Notes: generated by a model from the sequence alone, not told the origin. Numbered from the stretch's first letter, positions 48,468 through 59,550 are shown. The stretch: 64,000 nt of DNA from Mytilisepta virgata (GCA_028015205.1 JAPWFG010000020.1:310001-374000), one strand, 5' to 3'. Numbers and translations: made by a program.

Positions 48468-51400
48468 TTATATTTCAGTAATTAGTCTTTTCGGTGGATT
48501 TCTGTTTCTGCATGATCTAAATGGGTTACGCCGCGGCACTGTCTTTTCGAAGTCATTTGTTTTACTTTCTTCTGTCGTAGTATTTTCGGTCACTGTTTGT
48601 TGTGATTCCTGTGGTTTATCGATTATGATAATGTCACTTTCGACTGGTTGTTCATACGATTTCGGCATTTTAGTAGACTTTAATTGTTCGGTATGTCTTC
48701 TCCACTTTTGTCCATTGTCAGTAGCAACTTTGTACATAAGCGGTCCTTCTCGTTCACTAATAATTCCTCCTACCCATGGGTCTTTTCCTCTATAATCCTT
48801 CGCAATAACTCTTTGTCCAACTTCAAAGTCCCTTTCCTTGTTGTTTATTCTCATTTCGCAAGCCTTTTCTTGGTTCATTTTTACGGTGTTTCGTAAATTC
48901 GGTTTTAGCAAATGAAGTCTAGATTTTAAGTCTCTTCCTAGAAATAACTTTGATGGAGTCTCTTTAGTGCTGGTGTGCGGTGTTTGTCTATAAGTCAACA
49001 GAAAATTTGCGATCTTCTTGTTTAAATCTCCATGTTCATTTTTCATTGCTTTCATCGACTGTTTAAATGTTTGAATAAATCTTTCGACAAGTCCGTTTGT
49101 TGCCGGATGGTATGGTGCTGATTTTGTGTGTTTAATACCATTTTGTCTCATAAAATCTTCAAACTCAGCGGATGTGAAACTCGGTCCGTTGTCGGATACA
49201 ATATGTGCAGGTACTCCATTTCTGGCAAATACTTGTCTCATAATGTTGATAGTGTTCGTAGCAGTAATCGATTTCATTTCGAAAACTTCGGGCCATTTAC
49301 TATGTGCATCCACCATGACGAAAAACATTCTATTCATAAACGGTCCTGCATAGTCGATATGCACTCTCTGCCATGGAGTTTCGGGCCACTCCCATGGATG
49401 TAACGGTGCCAGTGCTGGTGCGTGCTGATTTATTTGACATCCTGAACAGCTTTTAACTAAAAGTTCAATGTCACTATCAATACCGGGCCACCAGACATGG
49501 CCTCTGGCCAACGCCTTCATCTTCACCACTCCCGGGTGACTACTATGAAGTAGTTCAAGGATTCTTGTCCTGAATTTGTATGGAATTATAACTCTTATTC
49601 CCCACATTAAGCAATCATGACTTACAGTTATTTCATTTCGTCGTGAAAAATACGGTTTCATTAGCGAATTGTCTGTTTGTTCCCAACCATTCATAGCTTG
49701 GTTCAATACCGATGATAACACATTTTCTTTGCGAGTTTCATGACGAATTTCGGAGCTCGTAATCGGAAGGTCTTCTAACTGAGACATGTGAAATATGTCA
49801 TCTGCGTCCTCCCTATCTGATTTCGCATCCGTTTCCAATGGTAAACGCGATAATCCATCTGCATTATTGTGTTTTCTGGTATTTTTGTACTCGATGTTGT
49901 AAGTAAAACCAGATAAGAAAATAGCGTAGCGCTGCAATCTTGCTGCCGTCGTGACAGGAATAGATTTTTCAGGATTGAATATTGTTGTCAATGGCTGGTG
50001 ATCAGTTAGCAAAGTAAACTGCTTTCCGTACAAATATGTGTAAAATTTCTTTACTCCCCACACTATGCCTAGCGCTTCTTTCTGTATTTGTGCGTAGTTC
50101 TTTTCAGATTTCGTCAGACTCCTGGACGCGAACGCAATCGGTCTCTCGGATCCGTCTGGCATAACATGTGACAGCACTGCTCCCAGTCCAAACGGTGAAG
50201 CATCACACGCTAAACGAACGGGTAGCTCAGGATCATAGTGTGTAAGAACCTGATCCGACGTTATCAATGTCTTTGCCTTTTTGAAGGCCTTTTCACATTC
50301 ATCTGTCCATTTCCAAGTTCTGTCCTTTTCCAATAACTGATTCAGTGGTTTCAGTACTGTTGCCGAATTTGGCATAAATCTATGGTAGTAATTCACAAGT
50401 CCCAAAAATGCACGTATGTCCTTCACATTTTTCGGTGTCGGGGTTCCTATTACGGCCTGTACTTTGTCAGACGTTTTCCTCAGTCCCTCGGCACTAATCT
50501 CATGTCCACAATATACGACCTTATCTTGAAGGAAAGAGCACTTCTGTAGGTTTGCCCTTAAACCATAGTTTTGTAATCTCTGCAATACGCTTCGTAAATT
50601 CCTCAGATGCGCTTCATCATCTGCACCTGTGATGATCATATCATCCAACATACATTGTACATTGTCAAGTCCACTGAGAACCTGGTCCATTGTGCGTTGC
50701 CATATAGCCGGGGCTGATGAAATTCCAAACAACATCCTGTTGTATCGGTAAAGTCCCTTGTGCGTATTGATTGTCATCAACGGTTTTGACTCATCGTCAA
50801 CTTCTAAATGTAAATAAGCATTTCGGAGATCCAATTTCGTGTATTTCTGTCCTCCTGCCAGCGTAGCAAATATCTCGTCGATTCTCGGAAGTGGATATTG
50901 ATCCACATTCAACATCGGATTCACTGTGGTTTTAAAATCTCCACAAATACGGACTGTACCGTTTTGTTTCAGAACGGGGACAATCGGAGATGCCCATTCA
51001 CTTACATCCACTTTTGAAATTATTCCCTCCCTTTCGAGCCTTGAGAGTTCTCTTTCAACTTGCGGTTTAACGGAAAACGGCACTGATCTAGCTTTAACGA
51101 ACTTGGGCGATGCGTTTTCCTTGAGTGTAAGATGTGCCTTTATGTCGGCAACACATCCTATTTCATCACGGAATACATTTGAATACTCCTTCAGTAATAA
51201 ATCCAATTTTTCATTTGAATTTCCAGAAATTTTATTTACCCACTTAAGATTTTTCCAATCTAAATTTATTTTCTTTAACCACTCACGCCCAAATAATGCA
51301 GGGCCACCTTTTTGTACCACATACAATTTCAGATTTTCACATTGACCATTATATTTCACTTGCACATTAATAAATCCCTTTGGAATTAATAACTCTCCTG

Positions 51401-52415
51401 AATACGTTTTCAGGGTTATGTTTGCATTCTCCAGCTTTTCACTCCCGAAATATCTATTGTAATCCAAAGCGGAAATAATGGAAACAGCTGATCCTGTATC
51501 AAGCTCCATTTTAATCTCCTTACCATTTACGTTTGGTGTAATCCAAATAGAATCATGATTGGAATTTTTAACACTGTATATTCCCAAAGTATCATCTTCA
51601 CTTGTATATCCTTGAGACTCATTTTCCAGATGATGTAGTTTCTTCAGAGTCTTCGGTCGCGGTTTGGAGTTGCCAGTTGATCTGCAAGCTATTCGGATGT
51701 GTCCTTTCTTGTTACAATTGTGGCATACGGAATCTTTGAATTTACAGCTGTCGGCTTTGTGGTTAGTTCCATTACATCGGTAGCAAACGTACGATTTCTG
51801 ATTTTCTTTTGGAGGGTGTGATTGTGATTTCCGTTGTTGTCGTTGAACCCTGTTCACAGAACTTTCATTGTTGAATTTTCCTCTCAATTCAATCGCGTCT
51901 TTGTTGGCAGTTTCAACGGCAATTGCAATTTCGATGGCTTTTGCAAATGTCAAATCCTGCACGGTCAACAGTTTCTTCTGGGTATGTTCCTCTTTTATTC
52001 CAACTACAAACTGGTCTCTGAGATATTCATTTAAGTTTGCAAATTCACAATTTTCAGATAGTTTCCTAAGTTCAGCCACATATTTATTCACCGTCTCCCC
52101 TTGTAATTGATAGCGTTTATAAAACCGGAATCTCTCTGCAATAATCAGAGGCTTTGGACTTAAATGCTCCTTTAATATTTTAACAATGTCACCATACGAT
52201 TTCGTTGCTGGTTTATCTGGCAATGTTAAATTTCTTAGTAGTCCATAAGTTTTTCCACCAAGCAATGTCAGTAATGCCGGAACCTTTCGAGCGTCCCCTA
52301 TTTCGTTTACAGTAAAATACTGCTCCAACCTTTCAGTGTAGGAGTTCCATGTTTCAACACTGTCATCAAATGGTTCTATTTTACCAATAACTCCCGTTGC
52401 CATTGCACTAACCAA
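48468..52415 (-). CDS. gag-pol: Gag-Pol polyprotein of Ty3/gypsy retrotransposon
   Basis: Uninterrupted frame of 1315 codons encoding all functions for reverse transcription and integration. Gag occupies about residues 1-250 and ends in two CCHC zinc knuckles (C211-C224, C231-C244). Protease has DTG at 306-308. Reverse transcriptase (about 440-640) has its catalytic aspartates at D529 and in the MLDD motif (D591, D592). RNase H (about 730-860) shows D738, E780, D805 and D853. Integrase (about 950-1160) has the H957/H960/C990/C993 zinc site and a DDE triad D1021, D1075, E1111 with exactly 35 residues between the last two. A GPY/F-like element (GPLMYKV, 1224-1230) follows. Gag and Pol are in one frame, so no frameshift is needed and the capsid-to-enzyme ratio must be set another way. 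The first ATG (52413-52415) lies 62 bases after the primer site; a second in-frame Met is at codon 5. All key residues are present. Confidence 0.97.
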   Translation of the reverse strand: MVSAMATGVIGKIEPFDDSVETWNSYTERLEQYFTVNEIGDARKVPALLTLLGGKTYGLLRNLTLPDKPATKSYGDIVKILKEHLSPKPLIIAERFRFYKRYQLQGETVNKYVAELRKLSENCEFANLNEYLRDQFVVGIKEEHTQKKLLTVQDLTFAKAIEIAIAVETANKDAIELRGKFNNESSVNRVQRQQRKSQSHPPKENQKSYVCYRCNGTNHKADSCKFKDSVCHNCNKKGHIRIACRSTGNSKPRPKTLKKLHHLENESQGYTSEDDTLGIYSVKNSNHDSIWITPNVNGKEIKMELDTGSAVSIISALDYNRYFGSEKLENANITLKTYSGELLIPKGFINVQVKYNGQCENLKLYVVQKGGPALFGREWLKKINLDWKNLKWVNKISGNSNEKLDLLLKEYSNVFRDEIGCVADIKAHLTLKENASPKFVKARSVPFSVKPQVERELSRLEREGIISKVDVSEWASPIVPVLKQNGTVRICGDFKTTVNPMLNVDQYPLPRIDEIFATLAGGQKYTKLDLRNAYLHLEVDDESKPLMTINTHKGLYRYNRMLFGISSAPAIWQRTMDQVLSGLDNVQCMLDDMIITGADDEAHLRNLRSVLQRLQNYGLRANLQKCSFLQDKVVYCGHEISAEGLRKTSDKVQAVIGTPTPKNVKDIRAFLGLVNYYHRFMPNSATVLKPLNQLLEKDRTWKWTDECEKAFKKAKTLITSDQVLTHYDPELPVRLACDASPFGLGAVLSHVMPDGSERPIAFASRSLTKSEKNYAQIQKEALGIVWGVKKFYTYLYGKQFTLLTDHQPLTTIFNPEKSIPVTTAARLQRYAIFLSGFTYNIEYKNTRKHNNADGLSRLPLETDAKSDREDADDIFHMSQLEDLPITSSEIRHETRKENVLSSVLNQAMNGWEQTDNSLMKPYFSRRNEITVSHDCLMWGIRVIIPYKFRTRILELLHSSHPGVVKMKALARGHVWWPGIDSDIELLVKSCSGCQINQHAPALAPLHPWEWPETPWQRVHIDYAGPFMNRMFFVMVDAHSKWPEVFEMKSITATNTINIMRQVFARNGVPAHIVSDNGPSFTSAEFEDFMRQNGIKHTKSAPYHPATNGLVERFIQTFKQSMKAMKNEHGDLNKKIANFLLTYRQTPHTSTKETPSKLFLGRDLKSRLHLLKPNLRNTVKMNQEKACEMRINNKERDFEVGQRVIAKDYRGKDPWVGGIISEREGPLMYKVATDNGQKWRRHTEQLKSTKMPKSYEQPVESDIIIIDKPQESQQTVTENTTTEESKTNDFEKTVPRRNPFRSCRNRNPPKRLITEI

Positions 52416-52477
52416 GGTAATTTCGCAGAAATATTAATAATTTCGGAAATGTCCTTCGAATTATTACAATTAAATGG

Positions 52478-52492
52478 CCATCCTCGTCGCCA
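52478..52492 (-). promoter_or_regulatory. Primer-binding site matching tRNA-Ser
   Basis: On the plus strand CCATCCTCGTCGCCA equals the 3' end, including CCA, of animal tRNA-Ser(GCU) as I recall it, so the minus strand would pair with that tRNA. It lies four bases from the 5' LTR, the correct place for first-strand priming. The isoacceptor assignment is from memory. Confidence 0.8.
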
Positions 52493-52496
52493 AAAC

Positions 52497-52755
52497 TGTT
52501 GTGTATTTATAACAACAAAAATAAACGTCTATACTCTATGACTACATTTTATTGAAGTGATTTTCTCAGCAGATACATTCATACAAAAGATAGAGAACAG
52601 ATGTCAATTTAACTTTCCCAGGATAAGAGTTTACATATCATTATGCCAGTGCTGATCAAGATAGCGATAAGGTGGCGGCACTGGCTTAAAACATAATTAA
52701 TATTAATGTCTTTCTTCAAACTGAAATAACCTAGACAAAAGGTCAATATACTATA
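52497..52755 (-). repeat. 5' LTR with promoter
   Basis: Identical copy of the left LTR, offset by 4506 bases. In element orientation it precedes the primer site and should carry the promoter. The inverted-repeat hairpin is at 52645-52685 and the AATAAA at 52548-52553. The open frame at 52609-52815 on this strand is an LTR by-product. Confidence 0.93.
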
Positions 52756-52855
52756 GCTTTTCAAATAAGTCTGTAGTAATTTATTTATATGAATTCGTTT
52801 TCTACTAGCTGCCAAGCCATCTGCTAAAAAACCAGTGTCAGCCCTACATGACCCA

Positions 52856-53900
52856 CTGAATAAGTAAAGTCAAGAAACACCAAAAGAGGAAAAATCGAAA
52901 AAACTGACGAACTCCGGAGAACAACGAAGACAAGACCAAAATAATACATGCACTACTATTAAAAACTAAAAACATATGAACAACATGGACCCCACCAAAA
53001 ACCGGGGTAGACTCAGGTGCTCCGGAAGAGTAAGCAGTCTCTGCTTCCTGCAGGACACCCGCCATGCTACCAATGTCAAATCCGGTATGGGGAAGGGTAA
53101 ACTTCAATGGAACAAGACCATTTTCATTTGGGAAACGGTTTGTTCATATCTGTTAACCAAGTCATGACGTCCATAAAACTTTAATAAGGATGACTCCAAC
53201 TTATCTTAACCCTGTCTGAGCAAATTTTCTGTCAGGAGCCAGGCTCTGTCCAGGAGGTCAATGTATATGTCACAAGCTCTGGAATAACGTATGAGTTGTG
53301 AAATATATACTCCATACGCTTCTGGAATAATCTGAAATTGTTCCATTCAAATCTAGGACAAATATTTTCTTTAAGGTTTGTCTACTTATTCATTCTGCTT
53401 AAAAAAAAACCATAAATATGTTATTAGTCAATGTCTGTAGAACCATAGAAATTTAGACGACGGACAAAACTGTTGGATGGTGTAGATGTATTGATCATCT
53501 GCGTTACCTCGAAAACCTTTCTCAAGAGAAACTCGGAACATTTCTAGAAAACGATTTAATTTGTTTCCAGCTAAAGAACTTATAACAAATAAACAATAAG
53601 AATTAAAAAAAAAACGGACGATCAGAAAAGACATAATTCTACATGAACATACAGACACAGGAATAGAAATAGAAAAGAACAAATACATTGGACAACAGAG
53701 ACGCACTGAAAACTTAAAACAATGGATACAAAGAACCTTATTTAAAACAAATACTGGTGATGCGGGTATGTTGCCACTCAAGAAATGAAAATTAACAATG
53801 GGAAAGTTAACCATCACATCACGTTTGTGGTACTGTTTTTGTCTTCAAATTTCTGTTTGTCAAATAAATCCGAATTAAAAGTGGACCTAGGTGCATATTA
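52856..53900 (-). pseudogene. Decayed reverse-transcriptase element, with an insertion
   Basis: Read on the minus strand, about 53830-53757 encodes VNFPIVNFHFLSGNIPASP. After a foreign segment, about 53325-53110 continues with YGVYISQLIRYSRAC, WLLTENLL, a KFYGRHDLVNRYE-like stretch and a SQM motif, interrupted by stops and frame changes. A 3' region follows with TACTCTTCCGGAGCACCTGA near 53040-53021. The order matches the relic at 61891-63020. It is a truncated, inactive copy lacking the polymerase core. The intervening segment (about 53326-53753) has CTGG at both edges (53322-53325 and 53754-53757), which could be a 4-bp target duplication. Confidence 0.6.
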
Positions 53901-55800
53901 TATATTGATTTTAAAAATCAATAATAATTGGATTATTTTAGTATTTAATAATTATCTAATATTCACACCTACCTTCATATCTTTAAACCACATATTATAC
54001 TTCGCTGCTTACTTCTCTTATAACACTACATAATCTATTAAAAAAAACAAGATTATAACCATATGCATAAAATCGTAGGAAAATAAGTTATAGGTGACGT
54101 TGGTATATGATTTGATCGGACATTATCCGTGCCTATGCAGGTATTCAGATTCGCACAGTGAAAGATTGCAAGTTGTTAGCTGAATAAATCTATTCATGTG
54201 GATATGTTTGTTTTATAATTTTTTAACACTGCTGCTTCGCTAGTCTGAAGTAAAAAATGTATGAAATGGCTGAGGGAGTTGAGAACCCATTTTATTCAAA
54301 GCTAGTCAACTGAAAATTTTATTGAATGTATCTTATATTGTCAAAATGAAAATTTTGTAATATACTTTTCGTATAATTATAACTTTTGCTAATAAATCCC
54401 TTTGTTTATGTAGTGTAGATAATTTTGTAAGTCTGTAAATATTTTATCAGAATCCAATTTGTCTGATTTTTAAAGTTATTTAACGATTAAAAGATCTTTT
54501 CACAAGAAAGTAAAATACAACATACTGACCACTATAAATGCTATAAGGTACTGCATACTTCATATTTGGTTATTTGGATTGAAATGAAAGATTGGACTAA
54601 ATTTGCACCTATGTTCTATTTTCTAAATATTTCATCATTAAATGATTAATAAAGTTGAAAAATAATTTACTGCTGAAAAATTTGGATTCCAATAAAATTT
54701 CAAGATTGAAGTTTCTATTTTAATTCAATGTCTCAGCTTACTGAATGCACAGGATGCAATTCTGGATTAAAGTTGAATGCCTTAGAAAAATAATTAGTAC
54801 TAATAAAAATTCCACATGGAAACTCGAAGAATTAACAATGATTCATGTGAATTCTGGAAAAACCCAACGGTAGAAATATCGACACGATCAATGTATTGGA
54901 AAAACAACATCCTGAAATGAACAACCTTGTGGGTATCAATACAATATTGATGACAGCAAACCTTTATTTAAGCTTTAGTTAATTGCAAATAAGTCTATTG
55001 AAAATATTTAAAATCACATTATAGAAAAGGTAATTCATTGGATAAGTATTGTTTGAATCTCCAGAATATTGTTACAGATTCAGGCGTTCGAAGTTTTAAG
55101 TGCTTTTGTTAGTCGTCCTGTGTACAAAATTTCCCTGGACTTATAGTATTCTATACGTTCTACTACCTTGCACTAATAGGGATTTTATCCATTGCTGTAT
55201 TTCCTTTGCATAAAACAGGTGTATGCCTTTCACTAAAATTCCTGCAATAAAAAAGTTGAAAAAAGGAGATTACCTTTTGAATAAGGTTGCACCAGTAAAC
55301 TAAGTTCCTCTGACATACTAGTAATCTTAATCAGAACCTAATATCCACACTTTTATTTTCTTTTATTTTCTTTAGTATTTAGCGCCAAAAATGTAATATT
55401 TTTTTTCTCAAAAATGCTTTCTTCATTTTGAACCTTGAATGTTTATTCCAATTTGCACATAATAATGCGGTCGTGATAACTCGAACTTTTTCTTAATATG
55501 AAAAAAATGTTCTACTCCCTTGGTCAGAGCAGTCCGCCATTTTTGTTTTTGGATACAACTTTCTCAAGTTGATATGCCCTTACTTTGTTAACATGTGAGT
55601 AAAAACATGCAAAAATTTTTTCATCAAAAATCATATTACAACCCAAACCGCAATAAAATATAATAAAACAATTACCCGGAAAGTCAACGCGTACAGAAGG
55701 ACATTTCGTTTTTTATCTCCAGCTCAGTTGCAAGTATTTTGATACTAGCCCGAAATTGATACTTAAGATTTACTGTTACAAAATTGTACGGATAATCTCG
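53901..55800. other. AT-rich noncoding stretch
   Basis: About 1.9 kb without a supported gene, RNA or mobile element. The short plus-strand frame at 53785-54033 overlaps the retroelement relic and is not supported. Confidence 0.4.
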
Positions 55801-55809
55801 ATCGTGCAT

Positions 55810-55970
55810 ATCTCTGTCCTTAGATGGTTTTGGCTTTACCCCCATCCCTTTTTGGTCTTTTGGGGCTTTTTTTAATTTGCTTTTCAACTTTTTGGATTGT
55901 TGTTTTGATTTTAACATTTTCGGCCTTGAGCAGAACTGATGAGTCGTAAATCGACGGAATGTGCTATTAT
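55810..55970. repeat. Interspersed repeat, diverged copy of 23.3 kb
   Basis: Shares CCTTAGATGGTTTT, TTTAATTTGCTTTT, GGCCTTGAG and GAGTCGTAAATCGACG with 23340-23465. The antisense lysine-rich open frame (55684-56058) runs through it and looks repeat-derived. Confidence 0.5.
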
Positions 55971-56079
55971 ACAAAGGCAAGTTAACATAAAATAGTGTCG
56001 TCTCTATCTTATGTGCTTGTATTTGAAAGGCGTAGTGGCAAGAAAAAGTATCAAACACCAGTCAAAGCGCAAGATGGAA

Positions 56080-56900
56080 AAATCTAAAATATTTCGTTTA
56101 AGCCTCGTGAGAGAACGTTTGAAATGTTACCCACGGATGTCTGAGATAACTCGATCTTGCACTTTCACTAGTGATAGATTATTTATTTGTACTACATTCA
56201 ACATTGTCAATCAATAAGTCTGAAAACATCAAAATGTGGTTTTCCATTGCCTGTACCCTAACTTCAAAATAACATAATGCCAAAGTAGAAACCTTCGAAT
56301 GTCACCGTAAACAGGTTTTTTAATATTAAATAAAGATTTTTTGACATAATAGAACGTCCATTTTTTCCTGATTAAAACTGTTCCTTGACGTGTAATAGAT
56401 AAATGTCAGACGGTTTTACTCCGTGATGTTAATTCGTAGTCGGCGTACCTATTCTCACTCCATTTCTAAATTCTAAATTTCTATTAGTATGTTATTATGT
56501 CTGATACTTAACTTTGTTACGAACATTTAATATTTACTGAATTGCATGGGTTGGTTCAGTCTCTTATTTTTTTAACGCAATCGACATCCATCACTTTTTA
56601 GCGTTAAATTCACGAACGATGAAATCAAATCTCAATATAAATCTCCTTAGATATATGGAAACTTACACATACAAACTGAGAAAAACATGGTCAGTTGATG
56701 GATATTGTTTGTCCAACTTGTAAAAAATTATTGTTATCTGTTATTCTTTTTTTATTAATTACTACAGGCTTTATCAAATTATGACTCTTTTCTAGTTTTA
56801 CATTATTTTGCACCTGTAACACCTCCAAAAAGGCTGAATATATCAAAACACGTTAGTGCTATACTTATGACCAATGTCTTACGTTGTGCTGGGGTAACAT
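56080..56900. repeat. Diverged duplicate of the 59.5-60.0-kb region
   Basis: GAGAACGTTTGAAATGTTAC..GGATGTCTGAGATAACTCGATCTTGCACTTTCA at about 56110-56170 corresponds to 59580-59640. TCTAGTTTTACATTATTTTGCACCTGTAACA near 56793 corresponds to 59838-59872. The order is conserved but the identity is moderate, so this is either an old segmental duplication or two copies of one long interspersed repeat. Confidence 0.5.
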
Positions 56901-57350
56901 TGGTTTATTCATTGATAGGGAGATCAAGTAACTATTGTACTCAGGTGAGCTTTTTTGGTTTGCTAACGTGTCGATCAAGGTTTTTATACGAGAATACAGC
57001 TGAAATCAGAACTACTTAGAACATACGCTGAAGTGAAGAAAGTGATGTCTTCGAAAACCTTCTACCAACTTAACAGAATTGTAAAAAACAAAAATAATTG
57101 AATAAGTTGAATGCAGGAAACCTCTTATTGAAAGTGATCGAAAGGCGGGAAAACAAACATGACAAATAAGGAAAGTAGAGTATTGAAAAGGAATCAATTT
57201 TCGGCAACTCTCGTTCAAGTTTGTTTGAATTTCAGGTAACACGGTCGATGTATTTTACTTTTAATTTAAACGGAACCTTTTGATAAATTCAGTATCAGAA
57301 TAATTCGAAATAAAGGACTTCGCTAAGCGCAACATGATAAGAAAAGTTTA
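56901..57350. other. AT-rich noncoding stretch
   Basis: No supported feature; the minus-strand frame at 57012-57242 shows no recognisable motif. Confidence 0.4.
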
Positions 57351-57354
57351 GAAA

Positions 57355-57752
57355 ATTAAGGTCCCTTTTTGGTCCCTAATATCTCTAAAACAGTAAGAGA
57401 TAGTGAATAAAGGATCTATATAGGGTTTTCCATTTTTATCAAGGTACATTATAACTTAAACATCATAAAAATCGCAGAAAAACTTTTTAAAATTGCACCA
57501 AATTATCAAAAAACCCTTATTGACCCCCAAAATAACGGGAGGGTCCAGATTTCTCAAAATCCATCCCAACCCGTATTTCTTATGGGAGACCATTGTAGTA
57601 AAATATCATAAGTATATATTCAATAGAACAAAAGTAAATGAGGGGAAACATAACAGTCTACGGACGCCAAAACCGACGTACGACGAAGCCGACGACGACG
57701 ACGACAGGCTCAAACCATAATACGACCGCAAATATTTGCCGTAGTATAAAAA
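57355..57752. mobile_element. Hairpin/GAC-tract repeat related to the 17.7-20.1-kb element
   Basis: The right end has a GAC-rich tract (about 57676-57705) followed by TAATACGACCGCAAATATTTGCCGTAGTATA, a palindrome of the same design as at 20078-20107. The preceding text (GGTCCCTTTTTGGTCCCTAA, CAAAATCCATCCCAACCCGT) follows the plan of the larger element with diverged sequence. A short or internally deleted member of a related family is likely. Confidence 0.6.
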
Positions 57753-58815
57753 GGAATTGTAACGATTGAGGATGCGTTGCCCCCTTCTTATTTCCCTTTC
57801 AACATTTTTAATCATGTCTATTTTATCCAAATAATCTTTCTTGATTGTATGAGAAAAGATTTATACCGGCTCTTAATCTGGTTCAGAATTGATTTCAGTA
57901 CCCGAGTCGTACTCGTGTCTAAACCATAAGTGTGCAAGAGAACTTTTCAAGTAAAGCTATTATGTTTTATCGTGTGCAGAAATACTGATATATGATTAAA
58001 AGTAAAAGATTTGCACCATAAAATTCATCATTTCACTCCGAAAAAAGAGAAAAAATATACATACTAATCTTGTTTATTACAGCATACTACTTTGTTTACT
58101 TATGCTCATGTTCGTTTTCTTCTCCATTGTAAATACTCTTTATTTTTCCGTTTACTATTGTTACAGAGCATGTTATATGTTTTCATTTTTGTTTTTTTTT
58201 TTTTTTTTTTTTTGTTTTTTTTTTTTTTTTTTTTTTTGTTTATGGTTAGGAGACAGATTCATGAAAGCACGTTTACCTGTTTCTGAATCCTATTAGCATT
58301 TAGTGTATTAAAGTTTTGTAATTGCATTTGATTGTTTCCGTTAATATTGTTTAAACCAAGTAAAGCTAGATTTAAGCCTGGATCATGTCTGAAAAACATT
58401 AGAGAAACTTTTATATAAGTTTACACAAATGTAAAACATAATTTGAAAACATGAAAGTTAAAAAAAAAACAATCATTTTTTAAACAAAATTTCCAAAAAT
58501 TAAAGGTCTTACCTTACCATTGTGGATTTAATTAAACAATACGTACAGCAAACGCGTTATTTTATAAGACTGTATTTCATCATTTCTAAAAATGTAACAA
58601 GTCGATCGAGTGAGTCACGTATATAATTAGATTTGTCATTAGAGGTTCTAATATGAAGAAAGTTTCAATGTCAATTTGTATGGAAAAATGTAACTTATAT
58701 AAGTCTTAAAATAACCTTTTGTTAATGATATTCGCCTTTTTGAACTAACAATTTTAAAGTTTTAAATCGATAATACATTAAAAGAGATAACATTTTTTTT
58801 AGAGGAAAGGTTTTT
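57753..58815. other. AT-rich stretch with long T runs
   Basis: Two adjacent T runs at about 58192-58238 create Phe-rich artefactual frames. Nothing else is recognised. Confidence 0.5.
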
Positions 58816-58839
58816 TCAAACATTCAGGAGAGAACACCA

Positions 58840-59075
58840 AAATAACAACCTAAATTCAATGTAGCAACCTGTGGTTCCTGTTAGAGTTTCAATTAAATAT
58901 CGACAAAAGAATACCGAAGCGATAAAAGAGTGGGAAAAGTCCACAAATTCGAAGTCCAAGGAAAAGACAAAGTCAGGAGAACGGAACACAACAAACGCCA
59001 CAATGATACACGTATGAATAAAAGAATACAAAACGTATGATAAACTAAACAAAATTAGAATATGATCGCACAAAT
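58840..59075 (-). repeat. Retroelement 3' tail fragment, minus orientation
   Basis: On the minus strand it reads CATTGTGGCGTTTGTTGTGT, then CGTTCTCCTGACTTTGTCTTTTCCTTGGACTTCGAATTTG. This matches 62922-62975 and 28240-28300 of the plus-strand copies. Only the tail remains. Confidence 0.6.
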
Positions 59076-59550
59076 GTGCAGTAGGTTGTGTGCGGATCCG
59101 ACTAGATGGTTGATCTGGATTTAGTATCGGACTACTTTATGTATAGATTTTTGTTTGGTAAGACATCCCTGCTTATGTGAAAACTACAAAAGGCACAAGA
59201 ATCATGTGCACACAACAAGAACCAAAATGAGCAAGAAAAAATATACGAATATAAAAAACGGATTTTACAAAAACCAATTAGACATAAATAGAATATAAAG
59301 ATTAAAAAAAATAGCAATATGATCACCAAAATCGCGATAAAAACTATATCTAAAAATCACTATCCAGAAAATCCCGAGCTTATAAGCACATTTCATTTAC
59401 TCATGATGATTTGTTTTAAAGAAAATAATTCTCCAAAATAAAAAATATTGTTTATGAACTTATAAGAACTACTTACTTGTTTATTCGAAATGGAAACTGT
59501 AGATGTAAGAAAAGATACAACTATCACAGAAGGTGCAAGCTGGAGAAATC
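59076..59550. other. AT-rich noncoding stretch
   Basis: No supported feature; the hydrophobic minus frame at 59132-59329 is of random AT-rich type. Confidence 0.4.

Larger units (their letters stand above)
47991..52755 (-). mobile_element. Full-length Ty3/gypsy (Metaviridae) LTR retrotransposon
   Basis: A 4765-bp element with two 259-bp LTRs that look identical base for base, flanked by a GCTTT target duplication (47986-47990 and 52756-52760). In element orientation (minus) the order is 5' LTR, tRNA-Ser primer site, one Gag-Pol frame, polypurine tract, 3' LTR. Integrase follows reverse transcriptase, as in Ty3/gypsy. There is no env-like frame and no chromodomain seen. The single fused frame, two CCHC knuckles and serine primer point to the Mag/C-clade, which also contains Steamer of soft-shell clams. 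Identical LTRs and an uninterrupted frame suggest a recent insertion that may still be competent. Confidence 0.95.

Noticed and set aside
48403..52110. Several plus-strand open frames of 60-140 codons across the Gag-Pol region
   Set aside because: They are antisense shadows of the intact minus-strand Gag-Pol frame and show no independent motif or start context.
55684..56058. Lysine-rich 124-codon minus-strand frame
   Set aside because: The charged part coincides with an interspersed repeat also present at 23.3 kb, and other copies of that repeat do not keep the frame.
58092..58296. Phe-rich hydrophobic open frames suggesting membrane peptides
   Set aside because: They arise from two long T runs.
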